Below are positions 34,137 through 42,981 of a stretch of DNA of 64,000 bases, one piece after another. This stretch comes from Xanthobacteraceae bacterium (GTDB taxonomy: Bacteria; Pseudomonadota; Alphaproteobacteria; Rhizobiales; Xanthobacteraceae), in NCBI GenBank assembly GCA_019454205.1, contig CP075369.1, forward strand, positions 496,001 to 560,000, given 5' to 3'. Made by a program: the position numbers and the translations under genes. Below the pieces are notes generated by a model that was not told the origin of the DNA, did no database searches, and was given only the letters and a program-made list of their open reading frames with translations. How positions within the stretch are numbered: the stretch's first letter is position 1; every line of letters starts with the position of its first letter.

Positions 34137-35228
34137 CTATCCGTCCAGAGATTCGGTGGACACGATCTCGATGCCGAAACCTGCAAGGCCAACATAGGTC
34201 CGCGTGCGCGAGGCGAGCAGGCGGATGGAAGAAATGCCGAGATCGCGAAGGATTTGCGCGCCGACGCCGATTTCGCGCCACTGTTCCGCGCGCTGCGCCT
34301 CGCTGGAATCGTCCTGCGTGCCGGGTTTGACGACCGGGACGCCCGCGGTGCCGTCGCGCAGGTAGATCAGCACACCGCGTCCTTCCGCCTTGAAGCGGGC
34401 CAGCGTCTTGTGGATCACGCCGCCGCCGCCGATCACGTCGCCGATCACATCGGCGCGGTGCAGGCGCGCAACGATATCCTTGCCATCGCCGATCTTGCCG
34501 TAAACGAAGGCAATGTGATGGGTCTGGTCGAACGGCGTGGTGAAGGCATAGCCGGTGAGCATGCCGATCTCACTCTGCACCGGGAATTCGGAAACGCGGG
34601 TGACGAGCTTCTCGCGCACCTGACGGTAAGCGATCAGGTCCGCGACCGAAACCTGCACCAGCTTGTGTTTATCGGCGAAGCTTGAGACCTGCGCCCCGCG
34701 CATCACCGTACCGTCGTCGTTCACGAGTTCGGAAATGACACCGACCGGCGGCAGGTTCGCGAGCTTGCAGAGATCGACGCACGCTTCGGTATGTCCGGTG
34801 CGCATCAGCACGCCGCCCTCGCGCGCAATCAGCGGAAAGATGTGGCCGGGCCGCACGAAATCGGAAGCGCCCATGTTGCCATTCGCGAGCGCGCGCACGG
34901 TGGTCGTGCGCTCCTCGGCGGAAATGCCGGTGGTGGTGCCGTGCTTCGCATCGACCGAGACGGTGAAGGCAGTGGTGTGCGGCGCGTCGTTGTTCGCGAC
35001 CATCGGATTCAGGCTGAGCCGATTGGCTTCGGCCTGGGTCAGCGGCGCGCAGACGATGCCGGAGGTGTGGCGCACGATGAACGCCATTTTTTCTGCCGTG
35101 CAGAGCGAGGCGGCGACGAACAGATCGCCCTCGTTCTCACGGTCGTCATCGTCGGTGACGACCACGATCTCGCCGCGCGCGAACGCGGCAATCGCCTTCT
35201 CGACGCGGCTTTGTTCGGCGGCGTTCAT
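34137..35228 (-). CDS. ribBX: RibBX: 3,4-dihydroxy-2-butanone 4-phosphate synthase with degenerate GTP cyclohydrolase II domain
   Basis: The N-terminal RibB domain (about 1-205) keeps its acidic Mg2+ site (VVVTDDDDRENEGDLFVAAS) and HTSG motif, so it should convert ribulose-5-phosphate to the four-carbon riboflavin precursor. The C-terminal half resembles GTP cyclohydrolase II, but the zinc-binding cysteines are missing: the place of the CxxD-x-CG-type region reads RLHRADVIGDVIGGGGVIHK without any Cys. It should not be an active cyclohydrolase. This matches the RibBX form known in rhizobia. aroC ends 2 bp upstream, so the genes are an operon. Confidence 0.9.
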   Translation of the reverse strand: MNAAEQSRVEKAIAAFARGEIVVVTDDDDRENEGDLFVAASLCTAEKMAFIVRHTSGIVCAPLTQAEANRLSLNPMVANNDAPHTTAFTVSVDAKHGTTTGISAEERTTTVRALANGNMGASDFVRPGHIFPLIAREGGVLMRTGHTEACVDLCKLANLPPVGVISELVNDDGTVMRGAQVSSFADKHKLVQVSVADLIAYRQVREKLVTRVSEFPVQSEIGMLTGYAFTTPFDQTHHIAFVYGKIGDGKDIVARLHRADVIGDVIGGGGVIHKTLARFKAEGRGVLIYLRDGTAGVPVVKPGTQDDSSEAQRAEQWREIGVGAQILRDLGISSIRLLASRTRTYVGLAGFGIEIVSTESLDG

Positions 35229-35230
35229 GC

Positions 35231-36346
35231 TTATTTCTTCTTCGGGAATGGCCAGTCGGACGTCATGCCGACTTGTCCGCGATGGCGCAGGAATTGATCT
35301 GCGAGCACGATTGCCATCATGGCTTCGCCGATCGGTACCGCGCGGATGCCGACGCAGGGGTCGTGGCGGCCTTTGGTGGAAACTTCGGTTTCCGCACCGT
35401 AGCGGTCGACCGTATCGCGCGGCGTCAGGATCGAGGATGTCGGCTTCACCGCGAAACGCGCGACGACAGGTGCGCCGGTGGAAATGCCGCCGAGCACGCC
35501 GCCCGCGTGGTTGGAGAGGAACACCGGGCCGTTATTGCCCGCGCGCATCTCATCGGCGTTCTGCTCGCCGGTGAATTTCGCTGAGGCAAAGCCCGCGCCG
35601 ATCTCGACACCCTTCACCGCGTTGATGCTCATCATCGCGCTCGCAAGCTCGGCGTCGAGCTTGGCGTAGATCGGCGCGCCCAAGCCGGCAGGGACGTTCT
35701 CCGCGATCACTTCGATCACCGCGCCGATGGACGAGCCGCTTTTGCGGATACCGTCCAGATAGTCTTCCATCTTCTTTGCCGCCTGCGCATCGGGGCAGAA
35801 GAACGGATTGCGCGAAACTTCTTCCCAGTCCCAGTTCGCACGGTCGATTTCGATCTCGCCCATCTGCACCAGCGCGGCGCGGATTTTCACGTCCGGAATG
35901 ACTTTGCGCGCGACCGCGCCGGCAGCCACCCGCGACGCGGTCTCGCGCGCGGAGGCGCGGCCCGAGCCGCGCGGATCGCGGATGCCGTATTTCATGTCAT
36001 AGGTGTAATCGGCGTGGCCGGGGCGATACTTGTTCGCGATCTCGGAATAGTCCTTCGAGCGTGCGTCCACGTTCTCAATCATCAAGGCGATTGGCGTGCC
36101 GGTCGTCAGCTCCATGCCTTCTTCGTTGACATAGGTGCCGGAAAGAATCTTCACCTGATCCGGCTCGCGGCGCTGCGTGACGAAGCGCGACTGGCCCGGC
36201 TTGCGCCGGTCGAGGTCGGTCTGGATGTCTTCGGCTTTCAGCGGAATGCGCGGCGGGCAGCCGTCGACCACGCAGCCGATCGCGACCCCGTGGCTTTCGC
36301 CGAAGGTGGTGACGCGGAACAGATGGCCGAAGGTATTGTGCGACAT
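35231..36346 (-). CDS. aroC: Chorismate synthase
   Basis: AroC makes chorismate from EPSP, using reduced FMN as a catalytic cofactor, at the end of the shikimate pathway. The 371-residue protein starts MSHNTFGHLFRVTTFGESHG, the family signature with its histidine, followed by GCPPRIPL, RRKPGQSRFVTQRREPDQVKILSG in outline, YRPGHADYTYDMKYG, GRASARETASRVAAGA and SNHAGGVLGGISTG. Length is usual. Coupling with ribBX joins a flavin-requiring enzyme to a flavin-synthesis gene, which may be meaningful or simply shared ancestry. Confidence 0.96.
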   Translation of the reverse strand: MSHNTFGHLFRVTTFGESHGVAIGCVVDGCPPRIPLKAEDIQTDLDRRKPGQSRFVTQRREPDQVKILSGTYVNEEGMELTTGTPIALMIENVDARSKDYSEIANKYRPGHADYTYDMKYGIRDPRGSGRASARETASRVAAGAVARKVIPDVKIRAALVQMGEIEIDRANWDWEEVSRNPFFCPDAQAAKKMEDYLDGIRKSGSSIGAVIEVIAENVPAGLGAPIYAKLDAELASAMMSINAVKGVEIGAGFASAKFTGEQNADEMRAGNNGPVFLSNHAGGVLGGISTGAPVVARFAVKPTSSILTPRDTVDRYGAETEVSTKGRHDPCVGIRAVPIGEAMMAIVLADQFLRHRGQVGMTSDWPFPKKK

Positions 36347-36392
36347 GGTTTGTTTATCCGTGCGCAGCTTGTAGGAGCGGGCAGCGGCCCGG

Positions 36393-37016
36393 TCAAACTG
36401 CCGTTGCGTTAACCGTTTTGCTTCCCCGCGCAGCGTTGCCGTGCTTCAGGCTGGCCGCGATCAGCTTTCGCGCGGCGCGCGCCGCTGCAGCCGCATAGCC
36501 GCGGTCGCCATGTACGAGGATCAGCGAAATTGCTCCTTCCGACAGCAGCCAAATTTCGCGGGCGGTTTCCTTCGGCGAAGCCGCACCGGCTTTCACGAGC
36601 AATTCCGAAAAAAGACGTTCCAACTCGGCCTTGTGCCGCCGCGCAATCTGACGCGCGGGATGTCCCGGCAGATCGGCCAGTTCGATTACGAGGCGCGTGA
36701 ACCCCGACCCCGCCCAGCGCGGCGTGTCTGACCAGACTTTCAGGCCTTCAAACAGCGCATCCGCAATCGCGATGGGCGAACCTCTCAACGTGTCGCTGAA
36801 GGTGCGAAAAGCGGCAAGCGCAAGCTCGCTCTGCGTTTCGAGGACAGCGGCAAGAAGCGCATCCTTGCTTTCGAAATGGTAGTAGAGCGTCTTCTTCGTG
36901 AGCCTTGCCGCAAGCGCGATCTCGTCGATGCTGACGCGCGAATATCCTTGCCGCCGGAAGAGCTTGTAAGCCGCATCGAGAATACGGCTTCGCGTCGTCT
37001 GCGAGGAAGAGGGCAT
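36393..37016 (-). CDS. TetR/AcrR-family transcriptional regulator
   Basis: The 207-residue protein has an N-terminal helix-turn-helix (RSRILDAAYKLFRRQGYSRVSIDEIALAARLTKKTLYYHFESKDALLAAV; recognition helix TKKTLYYHF) typical of TetR repressors, with a variable helical ligand-binding domain after residue 60. It is divergent from the enolase-superfamily gene with an 87 bp gap that contains the dyad TATAC-N6-GTGTA, a plausible operator for itself and the divergent gene. The inducer is unknown; a substrate of the neighbouring enzymes is the first guess. Confidence 0.88.
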   Translation of the reverse strand: MPSSSQTTRSRILDAAYKLFRRQGYSRVSIDEIALAARLTKKTLYYHFESKDALLAAVLETQSELALAAFRTFSDTLRGSPIAIADALFEGLKVWSDTPRWAGSGFTRLVIELADLPGHPARQIARRHKAELERLFSELLVKAGAASPKETAREIWLLSEGAISLILVHGDRGYAAAAARAARKLIAASLKHGNAARGSKTVNATAV

Positions 37017-37032
37017 GGCGATTCCATAAATG

Positions 37033-37048
37033 TATACCGCTTAGTGTA
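37033..37048. promoter_or_regulatory. Candidate TetR-type operator
   Basis: TATAC at 37033-37037, a 6-base centre CGCTTA, then GTGTA at 37044-37048 gives a TAnAC-N6-GTnTA dyad. It lies 16 bp upstream of the TetR gene start and 55 bp before the divergent enolase-superfamily gene, a position suited to repression of both. Confidence 0.4.
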
Positions 37049-37103
37049 TTTACATCATTTCACCCTCGGTTTGAATGGCGCCGTCTGCTAGGGAGTGGGC
37101 GTC

Positions 37104-38204
37104 ATGCGCTTCGAGAAACTCACCTTCCGTTCGGTTGAGGTGCGCGCGGTATCGGTGCCGTTGCGGCGTCCGGTGATTTCCAAAGTCGGGCTGTTCGAAG
37201 AATGGCCGGTCATCCTGATAGACCTGAACACCGAAGAAGGCGTCACCGGGCGTGCTTATCTGGAGCCATACCTGAAGAACGCCGCGCGCTATCTGGCCCC
37301 GGTCATCCGCGATCTCGCCGCTACGCGCACAGGAAAGCCGGTTCGTCCGTTCGACGATTTCCAGGCCATGCACCGTTCGCTGAATCTCGTCGGCTATGAA
37401 GGCATGTCGTTGATCGCCGTTTCCGGGCTGGACATGGCGGCGTGGGATGCAGTGGCGAAAGCGGCGAACATGCCGCTCGCGAATTATCTCGGCGGCTCTC
37501 TGGGGAATGTGCGGGCCTATAACAGCAATGCGCTCTGGCCCATCGATGTCACGAAACTGCAGGACGAGGCTGCCGCGCTGGTTGCGGAAGGCGGTTTCAA
37601 GGGTCTGAAACTTCGGCTTGGGCGCGAGCGTGTTGCGGACGATCTTGCGGCCATCAAGGCGGTACGCGCGGGCGCGGGGGATGAAATAAAACTGATGGTG
37701 GACTTCAATCAGGGCCTGCCGTTCGGCGACGCGCTGCATCGTTGCCATGCCCTCGATAACGAAGGGCTTTACTGGTTCGAGGAGCCGGTGACCTATAACA
37801 ACCTTGAAGGCTACGTCCGTTTGCGGCGGGAAATGAAAACGCCGCTTCAGTTAGGTGAAAATTTTTACGGTCCGCGTTCGCTGCATCAGGCGCTTGCCTT
37901 GGGTGCGGGCGACTACGTCATGCCGGATTTGATGCGGATCGGCGGCGTCACCGGGTGGCTGCGCGCTTCCGCCATCGCGGGTGCAGCCGGGATCGAAATG
38001 TCATCGCATCTCTATCCGGAGTTCTCCGCGCATCTCCTGCGCGTTACTGAAACTGCGCATTGGCTGGAATGGCAGGATTGGGTCGATCCGATTATCGAGC
38101 AACCGTTCATAGTGAATGGCGGCGATGTCGAGATTCCGGATCGTCCCGGCGCGGGAATCGAGTGGAATGAAGCGGCGGTGAAGCGCTATCGCTACGACGC
38201 CTGA
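37104..38204 (+). CDS. Mandelate racemase/muconate lactonizing family protein (enolase superfamily)
   Basis: The 366-residue product aligns closely with mandelate racemase: metal ligands Asp200 (LMVDFNQG), Glu in WFEEP (226/227) and Glu252 (GENFYG), the His-Asp dyad Asp275 (MPDLMRIGGVTGW) and His302 (SSHLYPEFSAHLL). The usual K-x-K motif is K169-L-R171, so the second lysine is an arginine. That base abstracts the proton on one side of the substrate, so this may be a dehydratase or another acid-sugar enzyme rather than a racemase. I start at the ATG at 37104 (AGGGAG before it) rather than the in-frame GTG at 37095. TetR control is likely. Confidence 0.85.
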   Translation: MRFEKLTFRSVEVRAVSVPLRRPVISKVGLFEEWPVILIDLNTEEGVTGRAYLEPYLKNAARYLAPVIRDLAATRTGKPVRPFDDFQAMHRSLNLVGYEGMSLIAVSGLDMAAWDAVAKAANMPLANYLGGSLGNVRAYNSNALWPIDVTKLQDEAAALVAEGGFKGLKLRLGRERVADDLAAIKAVRAGAGDEIKLMVDFNQGLPFGDALHRCHALDNEGLYWFEEPVTYNNLEGYVRLRREMKTPLQLGENFYGPRSLHQALALGAGDYVMPDLMRIGGVTGWLRASAIAGAAGIEMSSHLYPEFSAHLLRVTETAHWLEWQDWVDPIIEQPFIVNGGDVEIPDRPGAGIEWNEAAVKRYRYDA

Positions 38205-39479
38205 TCAAATTGCGCTGACAGGAACGCGTGTTTGCACGATGGAAGGCTTTGCGTTCAGCGCTTCGACCTGGAAACCCGCAACGCGCTTGTAGTTGTTCGC
38301 GACTTCTTCCAGTTCTTCCTGCGTAAGCACTTCGGTTACGACCGAGAAGCCGCCGGGTGCGCGCTCCTCGACCATCTGCATCACGCGCTCCGGCCCGTTG
38401 CCGCGGTTCAGCAGCACGAGTTGCGACGTAGCCGGGCGGCGCTCTGCTTCATAGGCTTCGAGGGCGGCAGCGGTTTCGCCTTTCTCCTGAATTTCGCGTG
38501 TCAGGACGCGGGCATCGAGTATGGCCTGCGAGGAGCCATTCGAGCCGATCGGATACATCGGATGCGCGGCGTCGCCGAGCAGCGTCACGCGGCCAAAGCT
38601 CCAGCGCTCGAGCGGATCGCGGTCGACCAGTGGATATTCGTAGAAATAATCGGCGTCGCGGATCAGGCCCGGCACGTCGAGCCAGTCGAAATTCCATTCC
38701 CTGAACCAGGGCGCGAATTCCTCGAGCTTGCCCGCACGGTTGTAGTCTTCGCGCCGCCAGTCGTAGTCGGCCGCGAACTCGCGCTCCGCGATCCAGTTCA
38801 GCATCTGTTCGCCGCGCTCGTCTTCGCGCGAGATAGGATAGGCGACGAACTTCACCTGCGGATAACCCGCCATGATCATGGAACTGCCGCTGAGAAACGG
38901 TTTCGCCTTGGTCACGCCGCGCCAGAGAATACGGCGGCTCCAGATCGGCGGTCCTTCTTCGGGAAACAGACGCGCGCGGATGGTGGAGTGGATGCCGTCG
39001 CAGGCGATCAGCAGCGAGCCGTCATGCGGCGGCAGCGTTTCGCCGTTTGCTGCCGCGAAGAACACACGCACCCCGTGCGCGGTTTCTTCCCAGTGCGAAA
39101 TGTGGTGGCCAGTAAGTACGTTCTCCTTACCGATGCGCTCGATTACGGCGCGCAGCAGGATGGTTTGCAGCTCGCCGCGATGGATCGAGAATTGCGGCCA
39201 CTTGTATCCGGCTTCCAGTCCACGCGGCTCCGACCAGATTGGTTTGCCGTGCTTTGAGAAGTAGGCGAGTTCGGAGGTGCGTACGCCAGTGCGTTCGAGT
39301 TCACCGAGCAATCCGAGTTCGATCAGTTCGCGGCATGCGTGCGGCAGCACATTGATGCCGACGCCGAGCGGCTTGATCTCCTTGACGCTCTCGAACACAC
39401 GGCATTTGACGCCGACTTGGTGCAGGCTCAGCGCCAGCGCAAGCCCGCCGATGCCGCCACCCGCGATCAGGACGGTCAT
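38205..39479 (-). CDS. FAD-dependent monooxygenase, salicylate-hydroxylase-like
   Basis: The 424-residue protein has the dinucleotide motif GGGIGGLALALSL at the N-terminus, the DG motif LLIACDGIHSTIR, and the second FAD motif LLGDAAHPMYPIGSNGSSQAI, typical of class A aromatic hydroxylases such as salicylate and hydroxybenzoate hydroxylases. It uses NAD(P)H and O2 to hydroxylate an aromatic or related ring. Its stop codon abuts the convergent enolase-superfamily gene and its ATG overlaps the fabI stop, so it is co-transcribed with fabI. With the enolase-superfamily protein it may act on an aromatic or hydroxy acid; this is a guess. Confidence 0.85.
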   Translation of the reverse strand: MTVLIAGGGIGGLALALSLHQVGVKCRVFESVKEIKPLGVGINVLPHACRELIELGLLGELERTGVRTSELAYFSKHGKPIWSEPRGLEAGYKWPQFSIHRGELQTILLRAVIERIGKENVLTGHHISHWEETAHGVRVFFAAANGETLPPHDGSLLIACDGIHSTIRARLFPEEGPPIWSRRILWRGVTKAKPFLSGSSMIMAGYPQVKFVAYPISREDERGEQMLNWIAEREFAADYDWRREDYNRAGKLEEFAPWFREWNFDWLDVPGLIRDADYFYEYPLVDRDPLERWSFGRVTLLGDAAHPMYPIGSNGSSQAILDARVLTREIQEKGETAAALEAYEAERRPATSQLVLLNRGNGPERVMQMVEERAPGGFSVVTEVLTQEELEEVANNYKRVAGFQVEALNAKPSIVQTRVPVSAI

Positions 39480-40312
39480 GAATCGCCGTTGCCGTTCTTG
39501 GTGTGCAGCGTCATGTCCGGCGCTTCAGGGTTCTTGATGCCGACGACATGGTAGCCCGCATCGACGTGCAGAATCTCGCCGGTGACGCCGCTGCCGAGAT
39601 CGGAGAGCAGATAGAGCGCGCTCGAACCCACTTCGTCATTCGACACGTTACGACGCAGCGGCGTGTTGTATTCGTTCCACTTCAGGATGTAGCGGAAGTC
39701 ACCGATGCCGGATGCCGCTAGCGTCTTGATCGGTCCGGCGGAGATGGCGTTCACGCGGATTTTCTTCGGGCCGAGATCGGCGGCGAGATAACGGACGCTG
39801 GCTTCGAGCGCGGCCTTGGCGACGCCCATCACGTTATAATGCGGCATCCATTTCTCGGCACCGTAATAGGTGAGCGTCAGCATCGAGCCGCCGCGCGGCA
39901 TGCGCTTCTCGGCGCGCTGCGCGATCGCGGTGAAGGAATAGCAAGAGATCGCGAGCGTTGAATTGAAGTTGTCGGCGGTGGTGTCGACATAACGTCCGTC
40001 GAGCTGCGCCTTGTCGGAGAACGCGATGGCATGGACCACGAAGTCGAGGTCGCCGAGCTGACGGTCGGTTTCCGCGAACACGGCGTCGATGGTGGCGGGA
40101 TCGGTGACGTCGCAGTGGCCGACGACTTTCGCATTCAGTTGTTCGGCGATGGGCACGACGCGTTTTTTCAGCGCGTCGCCTTGATAGGTGAGGGCGAGGT
40201 CCGCCCCGGCGGCGGCGCATGCCTTGGCGATGCCGTAGGCAAGCGAGCGGTCATTCGCGATGCCGAAAATCAGCCCGCGCTTGCCGCGCATCAGCCCGCC
40301 CGCTTCAGCCAT
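39476..40312 (-). CDS. fabI: Enoyl-ACP reductase, NADH-type FabI
   Basis: FabI performs the last reduction of each fatty-acid elongation cycle and is the triclosan target. The 278-residue product shows GKRGLIFGIANDRSLAYGIA, the catalytic Tyr-x6-Lys as YNVMGVAKAALEASV, VNAISAGPIKTLAASGI and the C-terminal GEILHVDAGYHVVG. I start at the ATG at 40312 (MAEAGGLMRGKRG), seven codons after the first ATG of the frame, as in relatives. Its stop overlaps the start of the FAD monooxygenase gene (ATGA). Confidence 0.95.
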   Translation of the reverse strand: MAEAGGLMRGKRGLIFGIANDRSLAYGIAKACAAAGADLALTYQGDALKKRVVPIAEQLNAKVVGHCDVTDPATIDAVFAETDRQLGDLDFVVHAIAFSDKAQLDGRYVDTTADNFNSTLAISCYSFTAIAQRAEKRMPRGGSMLTLTYYGAEKWMPHYNVMGVAKAALEASVRYLAADLGPKKIRVNAISAGPIKTLAASGIGDFRYILKWNEYNTPLRRNVSNDEVGSSALYLLSDLGSGVTGEILHVDAGYHVVGIKNPEAPDMTLHTKNGNGDS

Positions 40313-40451
40313 GAATTGCCCCCGGCTACGCAACGCCCCGACCTTGCATGTCCCGATAACGGGTGAACCCGCGACCGGCAGGGGGCTATTTCGTATGACA
40401 TGGGGCAGCGCTCGCCTTCAAGGCGAGAGGCTTCACGGTTTGTAACCGCGC

Positions 40452-41432
40452 TTAACGTCCGGCCTTGAGCTTCTTCGCCAGCGCTTCGAGGTCGGCGTCC
40501 GCGCCTTCGGGCAATACGATATTTACGGATACCAAGAGGTCGCCCGCGGTGCCGCCCTTCTGCGGCAGGCCCTTGCCCTTGAGGCGGAACGTGCGTCCGC
40601 CGGAGGTCCGCGGCGGGATTTTCAGGTCCACCGCGCCGTCGAGAGTCGGAACCCGGACCGAGCCGCCAAGGATCGCGTCCTCCAGCGGCACTGAGACTTC
40701 GGCGCGGAGGTTCGCGCCTTCGGCCTTCAGGTCGGCGTGGGGCAGGACATGGACCGTCACGATGGCGTCGCCCGGCTGCACCGGCCCGGCGAAGCCCTGA
40801 CCGCGCAGGCGGATTTGCTGACCGTCGGCGATGCCGGCGGGAACGGTGACCTCGACTTCCTTACCTGAGGGGAGCGTGACACGCTTCTTCGCACCGCCCG
40901 CCGCTTCGCCGAGCGTCACTTCGAGGGCGAGTGCGATGTCCGCGCCCTTGGCCTGCGCCTGCTCGAACTCGTCGAACGGCGCTGCGCTGCTGCGCGCGTT
41001 CCTGCGGCCGAAGCCGCCGCCGAAGATGCCGCTCAGGATGTCGTCGAACGCGCCGCCGCCGCGCTGCCCGGTGCCGCCCGGACCGCCGGGTCCGTAGGAG
41101 AAGGTCTCGAAGATGGTCTCGCCGCCGGGGCCTTGCCGGAACGCGCCCTGACCGAACGGTGAGCCGCCATAGGCGCCGCCCTGCCGCGGGTCGAAGTTGA
41201 AGCCCTTCGGCTTGCCTTCGGCGTCGATTTCGCCCGCGTCGAACTGTGCGCGCTTCTTCTCGTCGCCGAGGATTTCGTAGGCGGTGTTGATCTCGTTGAA
41301 ACGCGCGGAGGCTTTCGGATCTCCCTTGTTGGAGTCCGGGTGGTGCTTCTTGGCGAGCTTGCGAAAGCTCTTCTTGATTTCGTCGGCGGTCGCCTTGCGG
41401 CCTACGCCGAGCACCTCATAGGGGTCACGCAC
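40452..41432 (-). CDS. DnaJ-domain co-chaperone, CbpA-like (no zinc finger)
   Basis: The 326-residue protein starts with a J domain (DPYEVLGVGRKATADEIKKSFRKLAKKHHPDSNKGD, with HPD in KKHHPDSNK) followed by a Gly/Phe-rich linker (GGAYGGSPFGQGAFRQGPGG) and the two beta-sandwich substrate-binding domains. The DnaJ zinc-finger CxxCxGxG repeats are absent, so it is a type II co-chaperone like CbpA. It delivers clients to DnaK. It lies upstream of fabI with a 139 bp gap, and beyond it starts the restriction-modification insert. Confidence 0.92.
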   Translation of the reverse strand: MRDPYEVLGVGRKATADEIKKSFRKLAKKHHPDSNKGDPKASARFNEINTAYEILGDEKKRAQFDAGEIDAEGKPKGFNFDPRQGGAYGGSPFGQGAFRQGPGGETIFETFSYGPGGPGGTGQRGGGAFDDILSGIFGGGFGRRNARSSAAPFDEFEQAQAKGADIALALEVTLGEAAGGAKKRVTLPSGKEVEVTVPAGIADGQQIRLRGQGFAGPVQPGDAIVTVHVLPHADLKAEGANLRAEVSVPLEDAILGGSVRVPTLDGAVDLKIPPRTSGGRTFRLKGKGLPQKGGTAGDLLVSVNIVLPEGADADLEALAKKLKAGR

Positions 41433-41639
41433 GGTTCTGAAACTGCCTCTCAGGGGCCGTCTGGAACGGTTCCTGCGGGTATTTGGGGATGGTTTGGCGG
41501 CGGTGCAACGGCCAAATCGAGGTCCGGCCGGATTGTTCTGCGGACAACCCCGGATTCCTGCAACGACCCGGGGAGAGTAAACTGATAAGGAGATTCGGCG
41601 GCCGCCTTCGAGGCAGATGCCGGGCCTGAGGGAGTTGCC

Positions 41640-42278
41640 ATGTATCGGGTGGACCGGAACAATTTCTACAAGAACGAGAAGAAGGCCACGGTCGCGACGC
41701 CCGACTATGTGAGCGACTTTCTTTTCTCGATTCTACGCCCCCACATCCGCAAATCGGGGGTGATCGTCGATCCGTGCGTCGGCGCCGGGTCGCTGCTGAA
41801 GCCGTGGAAATCGCACGGCTACAAGACGCTGGGAATCGATATCGAACATCAGGGTTTCCCGAAAACGGTGGTGAAGAACTACCTTGAAATCGGGAAGGGT
41901 GATCTTCAGGTCAAGCCGGCGCTCGTCATCATGAATCCGCCGTTCAACATCGACGGCAAGACGAAAGACTACATCAAGAAACACTACGGCGGCCATCCGC
42001 TATTGCCGGAGGTCTGGCTGCAAAAGGCGATCGAGTTGTTCGGCGCAAGCGTTCCCGTTGCGATGTTCACGCCATACGGCTTTCGCCTGAACCAGACGGA
42101 CAGAAGCACGCGCTGGCGCCGCTTTATCGAGGGCGTCTATCCCGAAATCACGAGCATTGTTTCGCTACCCAAGGACGTGTTCGAGGGCATCCTTTTTCAT
42201 AGCGAAGTCCTCATCTTCAACCTTCCGAAGTTGAACGGCCACTATTTCGTGCAGCATGGCAAAAAGCGCGCAGCTTAG
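41640..42278 (+). CDS. N6-adenine-type DNA methyltransferase of a small R-M module
   Basis: The 212-residue product has the SAM-binding motif DPCVGAG at 44-50 and the amino-methyltransferase catalytic motif NPPF at 99-102, in the order I then IV, and it ends in QHGKKRAA. The NPPF type points to N6-adenine (or N4-cytosine) methylation. It overlaps the start of the EcoRI-like endonuclease gene by 23 bp, so it is the cognate protective methyltransferase. A GAGGGAG ribosome binding site precedes the ATG. The recognition sequence cannot be read from the protein; if the pair acts like EcoRI it could be GAATTC or a close relative. Confidence 0.82.
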   Translation: MYRVDRNNFYKNEKKATVATPDYVSDFLFSILRPHIRKSGVIVDPCVGAGSLLKPWKSHGYKTLGIDIEHQGFPKTVVKNYLEIGKGDLQVKPALVIMNPPFNIDGKTKDYIKKHYGGHPLLPEVWLQKAIELFGASVPVAMFTPYGFRLNQTDRSTRWRRFIEGVYPEITSIVSLPKDVFEGILFHSEVLIFNLPKLNGHYFVQHGKKRAA

Positions 42279-42949
42279 AGCGAACAAGAAGCAGCACGTT
42301 CCCAAGAACACTCTATCGAAAGGCGATGACAAGAACGTCGCCGAGGCCATGGGCCGCGTCATCAAGTATCTCAACGAGCGCTTCGATCTCGTCGGGTTGG
42401 GATACAAACTCTCTTATGTGGACCGGATAAGGCTTAGCGAGCTAATCGACCTTATCCGTAGCTACGATAAGCGTGCCGAGTTCACGAAATTGACGAAGGA
42501 AGACTCCTTCATCAAGCCGGACGGCGGCCTTTTAATTCTTTTCAAAAAGCAAGGACGCGAAGTTCAAGAGGATCGTGCTGGCGGTGGAGATGAAGCGTCA
42601 GGGCACGAACGATCTTCGCGAAAAAGAGGGGAAGAAGAAGCAGTCTCAGGGAAACGCTATCGAGCGCCTCGGGAAAAACCTGATCGCGATACGCTCCGCG
42701 CTTCAGTACGAGAAGGTCACCCCGTTCGTTTGTTTCGGTTGGGGCGTCGACTTCGATCCCGAATCTTCCATTCTCGATCGCATCATTACGATGAACGAGT
42801 TTTATTCCCTGAATAAGACGTACGTTTTCAAGCGCGAGAATTACGCGCCTGTCTCCATGTATTTCAGGGTGAAGCCGTGGAATGTCGATGAATTATTCGA
42901 CGTGATGAAGGAAATCGCCGAGACGAGCATCAGGTCTTACATCCACTAG
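42256..42949 (+). pseudogene. EcoRI-family restriction endonuclease, split by a one-base frameshift
   Basis: Frame 1 from the ATG at 42256 carries the EcoRI landmark SFIKPDGG (active-site Asp89), then drifts off after LFKK. The rest, AVEMKRQG (ExK) and GNAIERLGKN, both EcoRI landmarks, is in the next frame up to the stop at 42949. Deleting one A of the A5 run at 42544-42548 joins them into about 230 residues: LFKSKDAKFKRIVLAVEMKR. The catalytic Asp and the ExK thus lie on different sides of the break, so the present reading makes no active enzyme. Slippage, programmed frameshifting or a sequencing error are the alternatives. The methyltransferase upstream is intact. Confidence 0.82.
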
Positions 42950-42981
42950 ACTTGGCGCTCATGCAGGTGAATGCGAATTAT

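Noticed and set aside
42575..42949. A separate small gene starting at a GTG
   Set aside because: The residues continue the EcoRI-like domain, including its ExK motif, so it is the second half of the frameshifted endonuclease and not an independent gene.
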